The notes under the pieces were generated by a model that was not told the origin of the DNA, did no database searches, and saw nothing but the letters and a program-made list of their open reading frames with translations. A stretch of DNA of 11,940 bases from Bacteroidales bacterium (GTDB taxonomy: Bacteria > Bacteroidota > Bacteroidia > Bacteroidales > UBA7960). Each line of letters opens with the position of its first letter. Within the stretch, counting starts at the first letter, position 1. The translations under genes were made by a program, and so were the position numbers. Below are positions 1 through 4,728 of this stretch, piece after piece. Location of the stretch: NCBI GenBank assembly GCA_003554665.1, contig PWGY01000185.1:1-11940 (forward strand). The letters run 5' to 3'.

Positions 1-350
1 AGCGGATTGTGAAAAACTTCCAGACCGGTGATCCACCCATGAATTCAGATCAGTTATCTGAAAGCCTGCACATTCCGAACAGCCTAACCAGGAACATTTT
101 AAACGACCTGGAGGATACGGGTCTTGTGGCCACAACGGACATTTCCCAAACCAGGGAATATGCCTTTCAACCTGCCATGGATACACACTCCATCACCATC
201 AGAACAGTGCTGGAGCGGCTGGATAAAAAAGGGATGAATGTACTGATCGCCAAGCCCACCCCGACTTTGGAGCAAATAAAATCTGCATTGCACCAGTTCT
301 ACGACCTCCTTGAAAACACAGATCAGAACCGCCTGCTGAAAGACCTGTAG
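1..350 (+). CDS. YihY/BrkB family membrane protein, C-terminal winged-helix tail (5' partial)
   Basis: The reading frame is open from the left edge (first full codon at base 3) to TAG at 348-350, giving about 115 residues. It begins 'RIVKNFQTGDPPMNSDQLSE', so the GTG at 9 is an internal codon and not a start. The visible part is soluble. It reads as a winged helix-turn-helix: a recognition-helix-like stretch ('LHIPNSLTRNILNDLEDTGL'), then a beta wing ending 'YAFQPAMD', then helices. From memory, Bacteroidota members of the YihY/BrkB (UPF0761) family of multi-pass inner-membrane proteins carry such a tail after the membrane domain. The BrkB membrane part lies outside the window, so the family call is inference from tail similarity. 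The main alternative is a stand-alone Rrf2- or MarR-like regulator. The gene converges on the CPBP protease gene. Confidence 0.6.
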   Translation, partial: RIVKNFQTGDPPMNSDQLSESLHIPNSLTRNILNDLEDTGLVATTDISQTREYAFQPAMDTHSITIRTVLERLDKKGMNVLIAKPTPTLEQIKSALHQFYDLLENTDQNRLLKDL

Positions 351-354
351 ACAG

Positions 355-491
355 GACGGAAATATCTCCGAAGGCGTTTGCCACAGGGGGGCTTCCCCCG
401 GAGGGGGTTTTCACCTGCCAGGGGTGGAAGGAATTATGCCGACGGGCCTGCTATCTCTTTGGGGAAACTTGCAGCGAAGATACCCGCCGTC
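355..491 (+). other. Possible structured RNA or untranslated 3' region, unassigned
   Basis: The ends of this gap can pair: GACGG 355-359 with CCGTC 487-491, then TATCT 363-367 with AGATA 478-482, and CTTTTCTTT follows the closing strand. Inside lie local hairpins (GGC-GTTT-GCC at 373-382, the G/C-run hairpin at 387-407, CACC...GGTG near 412-426). The closing strand CCGTC can pair instead with a second GACGG at 441-445, giving an alternative fold. No known RNA family is recognised. It could simply be the 3' end region shared by two convergent genes. Confidence 0.2.
386..411 (+). terminator. Probable intrinsic terminator after the YihY-like gene
   Basis: Bases 395-399 (CCCCC) pair with 403-407 (GGGGG) across a GGA loop and are followed by TTTT at 408-411, 45 bases after the stop codon. 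A competing hairpin, GGGGG at 387-391 with CCCCC at 395-399 across CTT, shares the same C run. The T tract is short, so termination could be partial. Confidence 0.5.
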
Positions 492-497
492 TTTTCT

Positions 498-1448
498 TTA
501 CTGTATATCCGGATCGGTTTTATCCCTTCGTTGCCTGACCGTTCCTGAATACCATGACAACATCCGGAAAAACACCACAACCAGGGCCAGGCTGATCAAA
601 GCCAGGAGAAATCCGAAACTCTGGCTTCCCACCTCACCGGGATCCATCTCAGTATAATTGTGAACAATAAAATAAGTGACCACGGCCGCCGCATTGTTAA
701 AAAAATGACCCAAAACGGGAACCCACATATTTCCTGTGACCACCATCATGTAGCCCAGCACCATGCCCAGCACCAGGCGGGGCAAAAACCCATAGAACTG
801 AAAGTGAATGGCACTGAAAATAATGGCAGACAGGATTACCGCCACATGTGCATTGCGGCTCCACTGGTGAAGTATCCTTTGCAGGGCACCCCGGAAAATA
901 AACTCCTCCCCGATGGCGGGAACGATGGCAATAAGGAAAATATTGAACAGCAAGCCCTGGTAGGTAGTCACCTGCAGGAAACGTTCCGTCATTACCTGGG
1001 CAGCATCTTCAGCCTGCCGCATCCATTCTTCCAGGTGGCGGAGAGATTCAGGCAAAGACATCTGCTGGTTGATCTCCATTACATAATTTACCAGGGGAAG
1101 CACCGCCAGCATGATGAGCACGGCCAAAACCATTCCGGGTGCAGCCGGTTTTTTATGGGCCTGCAGGTACCTCAACGGACGGCCACCCACAAGGAAGGCA
1201 AAAACCAATGACGACACAACAAACATCCCGATATGTGAAAGCAGCTGCATATAACGAACCAGGTTCAGGTCATCGGCCCCCGCCAAATCCAGGCCTTTTA
1301 ACAACCCTTCACCCCAGAAAGGCAGTGCCGCGATAAACCCGACAATAAAAACCACCAGTGTGCTTACCAGCATGATCATCACCAGCAGCAGAAGTTTAAC
1401 AAAGGGATGCAGCCCTCCAAGAATCCCCTGATCTCTCATATGAAGCAT
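498..1448 (-). CDS. CPBP family intramembrane glutamic/metalloprotease
   Basis: This 316-residue multi-pass membrane protein has the three signatures of the CPBP (CAAX protease and bacteriocin-processing, formerly Abi) family. They are EEFIFR (E181, E182, R186), FSAIH with H215, and HFFNN with H248 and N252. In characterised relatives these residues form the active site inside the membrane. Hydrophobic segments are visible near residues 17-43, 69-88, 104-123, 165-180, 201-240 and 276-295. Helix 123-160 between them is amphipathic and charged. Bacterial members are tied to peptide maturation, bacteriocin immunity or unknown tasks; nothing here points to a particular substrate. The ATG at 1448 is used, and a second in-frame ATG at 1439 is equally possible. 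A -7 element lies 26 bases upstream. The gene is divergent from dusB and convergent with the YihY-like gene. The family call is secure, the role is not. Confidence 0.9.
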   Translation of the reverse strand: MLHMRDQGILGGLHPFVKLLLLVMIMLVSTLVVFIVGFIAALPFWGEGLLKGLDLAGADDLNLVRYMQLLSHIGMFVVSSLVFAFLVGGRPLRYLQAHKKPAAPGMVLAVLIMLAVLPLVNYVMEINQQMSLPESLRHLEEWMRQAEDAAQVMTERFLQVTTYQGLLFNIFLIAIVPAIGEEFIFRGALQRILHQWSRNAHVAVILSAIIFSAIHFQFYGFLPRLVLGMVLGYMMVVTGNMWVPVLGHFFNNAAAVVTYFIVHNYTEMDPGEVGSQSFGFLLALISLALVVVFFRMLSWYSGTVRQRRDKTDPDIQ

Positions 1449-1454
1449 TTGTTA

Positions 1455-1462
1455 TATTTTTG
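1455..1462 (+). promoter_or_regulatory. Bacteroidota-type -7 box for dusB
   Basis: TATTTTTG matches the consensus TAnnTTTG exactly. It would start transcription near base 1469. No good TTTG -33 element is seen 19-21 bases upstream, so the promoter rests on the -7 box alone. Confidence 0.45.
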
Positions 1463-1473
1463 TGGTAAAACAT

Positions 1474-1481
1474 CAAAAATA
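1474..1481 (-). promoter_or_regulatory. Bacteroidota-type -7 box for the CPBP protease gene
   Basis: On the minus strand this reads TATTTTTG, again an exact match to TAnnTTTG. It would start transcription near 1467 and give a leader of about 20 bases before the ATG at 1448. It lies 11 bases from the plus-strand -7 box, so the two transcripts would start within a few bases of each other. No clear -33 element is visible. Confidence 0.45.
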
Positions 1482-1500
1482 CAAATTCTTTTCATTCGTC

Positions 1501-2511
1501 GTGGGCACCACAGGAGCATGCATTCACAACCAAAGTATTCGCATCGGGAAAATTACCTTCCTTCAACTTCCGGTTATACTGGCACCCATGGAAGACATTA
1601 CCGATCCGCCGTTCCGCCTGCTTTGCAAGGAAATGGGAGCTGACTGGGTGTACACGGAGTTCATATCAGCTGACGGCCTGATCCGGGATGCAGACAAAAG
1701 CCTGCATAAACTGGATATTTATCCGGAAGAAAGACCTGTTTCCATACAGATCTTCGGAGCAAATACGGATGCTATGGTCGGGGCTGCCATGGCGGCTCAG
1801 AAAGCAGCTCCGGATTTTATTGACATCAATTTCGGGTGCCCCGTCCGGAAAGTTGCCTCCAAAGGTGCCGGTTCAGGAATTATGAACGATGTCCCCAAAA
1901 TGGAAGAGATAACCCGACGGGTTGTCGATGCAGTGGACCTGCCGGTAACCGTAAAAACCCGGCTGGGATATGACCGGGATCACAAGCAAATCGTGGAGAT
2001 CGCTGAGCGGCTCCAGGACTGCGGCATTGCCGCCCTGGCCATTCACGGACGTACGCGCTGTCAGCTTTACCGTGGCACTGCCGACTGGACATTGATCGGG
2101 GAGGTAAAGAAAAACCCGCGTATGCACATCCCCATTATCGGAAACGGTGACATCTGCAGCGGGGCAGAAACATTAAACGCCTTTGAGCAATACGGGGTGG
2201 ACGGTGTGATGATTGGAAGGGCATGTATCGGCAACCCCTGGATATTCAGGGAGGTCCGACATTTCCTGACCACAGGTGAGCAGTTGCCACCCCCCGGCAT
2301 CAGGGAGCGGCTTCAAGTGTGCCGGCGGCACATTGAACTTTCAGTGGACTGGAAAGGGGAAAAGACTGCTTTGTTTGAGATGCGCAAACATTACAGCAAT
2401 TATTTCAGGGGCATTCACGGTTTTAAACCTTACAGAATAAGGCTGGTTACCGCAGCTTCTCTGGCAGAACTATATCAGGTTATGGATGATATCGAAAATG
2501 TCTTTGCCTGA
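1501..2511 (+). CDS. dusB: tRNA-dihydrouridine synthase, DusB/NifR3 type
   Basis: This flavoenzyme reduces uridines in the tRNA D-loop to dihydrouridine using FMN and NADPH. It has the Dus TIM-barrel series, numbered from GTG 1501: LAPMEDITDPPFR near the N-terminus; NFGCPVRKV with the catalytic acid Cys113; VKTRLGY with Lys152; IHGRTR with His182; IGNGDI (FMN phosphate site); and GRACIGNPW. The C-terminal helical tRNA-binding domain follows, with the usual MRKHYSNYFRG segment. The length of about 336 residues fits DusB. The start is doubtful: the first in-frame ATG falls inside the conserved LAPME motif, and the upstream GTG at 1462 lies within the predicted -7 box, so it would not be transcribed. 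That leaves GTG 1501 or a rare ATT at 1522, which has AGGAG at 1512-1516. The gene is monocistronic and ends 59 bases before the convergent HAD gene. Confidence 0.92.
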   Translation: MGTTGACIHNQSIRIGKITFLQLPVILAPMEDITDPPFRLLCKEMGADWVYTEFISADGLIRDADKSLHKLDIYPEERPVSIQIFGANTDAMVGAAMAAQKAAPDFIDINFGCPVRKVASKGAGSGIMNDVPKMEEITRRVVDAVDLPVTVKTRLGYDRDHKQIVEIAERLQDCGIAALAIHGRTRCQLYRGTADWTLIGEVKKNPRMHIPIIGNGDICSGAETLNAFEQYGVDGVMIGRACIGNPWIFREVRHFLTTGEQLPPPGIRERLQVCRRHIELSVDWKGEKTALFEMRKHYSNYFRGIHGFKPYRIRLVTAASLAELYQVMDDIENVFA

Positions 2512-2570
2512 AACCCCACCCGGATTCCCTGCCTGATTCTATCGTAACAGAACCACCCGCCTAAGTCAAT

Positions 2571-3230
2571 TCATGGCAGTGTCATTCTTTCAATATCCTG
2601 TCGCAAACGATGGTTTTCTGTAAACAGATCATTTACTTCCTGATGCCTCACATCAAGCCAGACTGCATGCAACCCTGCATTACGCGCACCTTCCACATGC
2701 TGAAAGGAATCATCAATAAACAAAGTTTCCCCGGCCTCCAGCCCCTGGTCAGACAGCACGTATTCATAGATCTCTCTGTCGGGCTTCCGCATCCCAATTT
2801 CAAATGAGAGATATTGCCTGTCGAACAAAGCGGACAGGTCAGCAATCCCGTAATGCTTTTTCAGATCGTTCATGTAAGCAGGGTAATGGATCGAATTGGT
2901 ATTGCTCAGCAGGGATGTACGGTAGTTTTTCCCTACCCTTTCAAGCAAAGCCAGCCTTTTGGCCGGCAGATCCAGAAGCATGGCATTCCAAGCTGCATCA
3001 ATCTCAGAATCAGATATATCAAGGCCCGACAACCTGCGCAACTCTTCCCGAAATGAAGGCGGTGAAATCTCCCCTTTGTCCATACGGTCAAACAACTGAT
3101 GCTGCGCAGCCTGGGTAAAAAAAGCATCAAAGTCCTGCATCCCAAGCTTTTTGAATTCATCGATGGTGGCCTGGTAATCGATATTTAACAGGACACCTCC
3201 CAGGTCGAAAATGATGTTTTTGATCTTCAT
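2571..3230 (-). CDS. HAD superfamily hydrolase, subfamily IA, YihX-like phosphatase
   Basis: This 219-residue cytosolic phosphatase of the haloacid dehalogenase fold has all four motifs. Motif I is IIFDLGGVLL, with nucleophile Asp9 and Gly in place of the usual second Asp, as in YihX-like and epoxide-hydrolase-like HAD proteins. Motif II is SLLSNTN (Ser109). Motif III is the Lys in MRKPD (Lys149). Motif IV is LFIDDS (Asp173, Asp174). An alpha-helical cap (about residues 17-85) sits between motifs I and II. E. coli YihX acts on glucose-1-phosphate, but the substrate cannot be read from sequence here. The ATG at 3230 is chosen because the fold starts there. The frame stays open upstream to 3437, but that part is translated palindromic repeat. 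The gene would be transcribed out of the repeat array, with no obvious promoter between the two. Confidence 0.88.
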   Translation of the reverse strand: MKIKNIIFDLGGVLLNIDYQATIDEFKKLGMQDFDAFFTQAAQHQLFDRMDKGEISPPSFREELRRLSGLDISDSEIDAAWNAMLLDLPAKRLALLERVGKNYRTSLLSNTNSIHYPAYMNDLKKHYGIADLSALFDRQYLSFEIGMRKPDREIYEYVLSDQGLEAGETLFIDDSFQHVEGARNAGLHAVWLDVRHQEVNDLFTENHRLRQDIERMTLP

Positions 3231-3240
3231 TTGTAAGGCA

Positions 3241-3439
3241 GTTTGTCGTGGCTTCGCCACTCCAGTTAGTCGGCGCTTCGCGCCTCGGTTGTTGGTTAGT
3301 CGGGTGCTGCGCACCCTCCAGTTTGTCGGGGCTGACGCCCCTCCGGTTAGTCGTGGCTTCGCCACTCCAGTTGTTGGTTCCGGCGCTTCGCGCCTGTTAG
3401 TAACGGATGACCCCTTCGGGGTCAAACCAACTAACAACC
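3241..3439. repeat. Array of seven short GC-rich palindromes with conserved spacers
   Basis: Seven perfect hairpins follow one another: GTGGC-TTC-GCCAC (3248-3260), GGCGC-TTC-GCGCC (3272-3284), GGGTGC-TGC-GCACCC (3302-3316), GGGGC-TGAC-GCCCC (3328-3341), GTGGC-TTC-GCCAC (3353-3365), GGCGC-TTC-GCGCC (3382-3394) and TGACCCC-TTC-GGGGTCA (3408-3424). Starts are 24-30 bases apart. Spacers vary around TCCAGTTAGTC or GTTGTTGGTTAGTC. Hairpins 1-2 recur as 5-6, which suggests a segmental duplication. Stems differ between units while architecture, loop (mostly TTC) and spacer are kept. After the last hairpin the complementary tract AACCAACTAACAACC (3425-3439) appears. The function is unknown: REP-like mobile palindromes, attenuator-like RNA structure or protein-binding sites are possible. 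Confidence 0.85.
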
Positions 3440-3492
3440 GCGCAGGTTTTATGCCAGACTATTGGCAGTTTTCCCGATCCATGGCCCATAAG

Positions 3493-3519
3493 AACCAACA
3501 ACCAACTAACCAACAACCA
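3493..3519. repeat. AACCAACAACC / AACTAACC tract
   Basis: This is a 27-base run built from AACC, AACA and AACT steps. It is the reverse complement of the GTTGTTGGTTAGT spacer found in the palindrome array at 3287-3301, and a shorter copy lies at 3425-3439. Together the copies bracket 3440-3492, in which I see nothing else. It could base-pair with the spacers in a transcript or mark the far end of the repeat element. Confidence 0.6.
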
Positions 3520-3546
3520 GGAAGCCCCGGCAAAGTAAAAAAACTT

Positions 3547-3577
3547 TTTCGAAATAGGCATATTATGTGTAAATTTG
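3547..3577 (+). promoter_or_regulatory. tRNA promoter, Bacteroidota type
   Basis: The -7 box TAAATTTG at 3570-3577 matches TAnnTTTG exactly. A near-match -33 element TTTC lies at 3547-3550 with a 19-base spacer. Transcription would start near 3584, about 35 bases before the mature tRNA. Confidence 0.55.
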
Positions 3578-3618
3578 CAGTTCCAAACACCTGCTTTACT
3601 GCAGGCAAACAGCGTTTC

Positions 3619-3695
3619 GGGCCCATAGCTCAGTTGGTTAGAGTAGCTGACTCATAATCAGTTGGTCGCTGGTTCGAGCCCAGCTGGGCCCACCA
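3619..3695 (+). tRNA. tRNA with anticodon CAU, probably tRNA-Ile2 (lysidine), otherwise elongator tRNA-Met
   Basis: The cloverleaf is complete: acceptor GGGCCCA (3619-3625) with TGGGCCC (3685-3691); D arm GCTC/GAGT; anticodon stem GCTGA/TCAGT around loop CTCATAA, anticodon CAU; T arm GCTGG-TTCGAGC-CCAGC; then A73 and an encoded CCA. CAU is used by initiator Met, elongator Met and the minor Ile tRNA whose C34 is changed to lysidine by TilS. The T arm and variable loop resemble E. coli Ile2, and C4-G69 and C5-G68, known TilS determinants, are present. This favours Ile2, but the isoacceptor is an inference. The initiator is unlikely, because the three G-C pairs expected at the base of its anticodon stem are missing. 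The gene has its own promoter and terminator. Confidence 0.93.
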
Positions 3696-3702
3696 CAAAA
3701 TC

Positions 3703-3739
3703 AAGCAGTTACACAAACACATGTGTAGCTGCTTTTTTT
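3703..3739 (+). terminator. Intrinsic terminator of the tRNA gene
   Basis: AAGCAG (3703-3708) and TACACA (3710-3715) pair with TGTGTA (3722-3727) and CTGCTT (3729-3734), with a T-G wobble between, giving a 13-pair stem. A run of seven T residues ends at 3739. It starts 8 bases after the CCA end, a textbook rho-independent terminator. Confidence 0.9.
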
Positions 3740-3803
3740 ATACGGCAACCGCTCCAGATACTGGCAAAAAGGTTAATGTTTTAACAAAGTTTAAGTCGTA
3801 AAA

Positions 3804-3834
3804 TTTGATAAATACTGAATTTATTGTAGATTCG
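3804..3834 (+). promoter_or_regulatory. Promoter of the FISUMP lipoprotein gene
   Basis: The -33 element TTTG (3804-3807) is separated by 19 bases from TAGATTCG (3827-3834), one mismatch from the -7 consensus TAnnTTTG. Transcription would start near 3841, about 20 bases before the ATG at 3862, in a markedly AT-rich stretch. Confidence 0.5.
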
Positions 3835-3861
3835 TATATATTCACCAAAAATAAATATATT

Positions 3862-4659
3862 ATGCGTTTAAAAGGAAGGATGAGAGTAATGATGTATTTT
3901 TTGCCAGTATGGCTGTTTGCCCTGGCAATAAGCGGGTGTAATGGCAATGATACGGAAGTTGAACCTGAGTATCCTGAGTCTGTAGAAGATATCGACGGCA
4001 ATGTGTATGATGTTGTTGTAATAGGTGAACAGGTTTGGATGGCAGAAAATCTTCGTGTAAGTAAATATCAAAACGCTGATCCGATTGAGAGTAACCTAAA
4101 CAATGAAGAATGGCTGGACACCGATCTTGGAGCTTATGCCATCTATCCACATGAAGAAACAGAAGGCATAGACTCTGAACAGGAAATGGCTGAGGCTTAC
4201 GGAAAATTATACAACTGGTTTGCCGTTGATGATACCAGGGGCTTGTGTCCGGCAGGATGGCGCGTTCCGACGGATGAAGAAATTACTGCCCTGACGGATT
4301 ACATAAAAAGCAATATCCAGCAAGATAACGTAGCCGATGTGCTAAAATCCTGCCAGCAGGTCAATTCTCCTTTGGGTGGAAATTGCGACACAGAGGAACA
4401 CCCCCGCTGGGACGAAAACCAAACGCATCATGGTACAGACGAAGTTGGGTTTAATGCCCTTCCTGCCGGTAACCGGGTGACCCACACCGGAGAATTTGAA
4501 GTGATCGGACATTGGTACACCATATGGAGCAGTACCGAATACGATGCCGATCAGGCTGTACAGCGTTGGATGAGAAGCAATTCAGGAAGTTTTTTTGATT
4601 TGGATCCCGCCCCCAAGCAAGCTGGGAAATCGGTACGTTGCATCTGGGACGGTGAGTGA
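3862..4659 (+). CDS. FISUMP-domain surface or periplasmic lipoprotein
   Basis: This 265-residue lipoprotein has a signal peptide (basic start MRLKGRMR, hydrophobic core, lipobox AISGC), so Cys26 is the predicted lipidated residue. The mature part is one Fibrobacter succinogenes major paralogous domain of about 220 residues. Its marks are an early DGNVYDVVVIGEQVWMAENL segment, YNWFAVDD (about 117-124), GLCPAGWRVPTD (127-138), GFNALPAGNR, WSSTE (222-226) and the terminal SVRCIWD. These domains are common in surface proteins of Fibrobacteres and Bacteroidota and have a C-type-lectin/sulfatase-modifying-factor-like look, but no firm function. A C-terminal secretion signal (Por/type IX) is not evident. 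The ATG at 3862 is preferred because it gives the n-region its positive charges; ATG at 3880 or 3889 would shorten it. The gene has its own promoter and converges on the kinase gene. Confidence 0.85.
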   Translation: MRLKGRMRVMMYFLPVWLFALAISGCNGNDTEVEPEYPESVEDIDGNVYDVVVIGEQVWMAENLRVSKYQNADPIESNLNNEEWLDTDLGAYAIYPHEETEGIDSEQEMAEAYGKLYNWFAVDDTRGLCPAGWRVPTDEEITALTDYIKSNIQQDNVADVLKSCQQVNSPLGGNCDTEEHPRWDENQTHHGTDEVGFNALPAGNRVTHTGEFEVIGHWYTIWSSTEYDADQAVQRWMRSNSGSFFDLDPAPKQAGKSVRCIWDGE

Positions 4660-4728
4660 TTTATGGCTGACAATACCTCACTACCTGTTTGGGATTGTGT
4701 CGTTGCCTGATGTTTAAAGGTGCCGGAA

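Noticed and set aside
9..350. Complete small winged-helix regulator starting at GTG 9
   Set aside because: The frame is open through the left edge and the codons before it (Arg-Ile) continue the conserved-looking tail, so the gene is more likely truncated by the window.
371..430. Riboswitch (cobalamin or molybdenum-cofactor type)
   Set aside because: Short pieces (CTCCGA, GCCAC, CACCTGCC) recall these classes, but the full conserved cores are absent and the element lies between convergent gene ends, not ahead of a gene.
660..1211. Plus-strand 183-codon open frame inside the CPBP gene
   Set aside because: It is antisense to a gene with clear CPBP motifs, is rich in His and Gln, and shows no domain.
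3231..3437. N-terminal extension of the HAD protein
   Set aside because: The 69 residues are translated hairpin repeat, rich in Arg, Thr, Pro and Ala; the HAD fold begins at the ATG at 3230.
3241..3439. CRISPR array
   Set aside because: Units have no constant 24-40 base repeat with unique spacers. It is the palindromes that vary and the short spacers that are conserved, and no cas gene is present.
3211..3657. Plus-strand 148-codon open frame
   Set aside because: It runs through the palindrome array and into the tRNA gene, and its protein is low-complexity with no family resemblance.
4660..4728. Bidirectional terminator between the lipoprotein and kinase genes
   Set aside because: Only a weak GTGAG...CTCAC pairing is seen and no T run on either strand.
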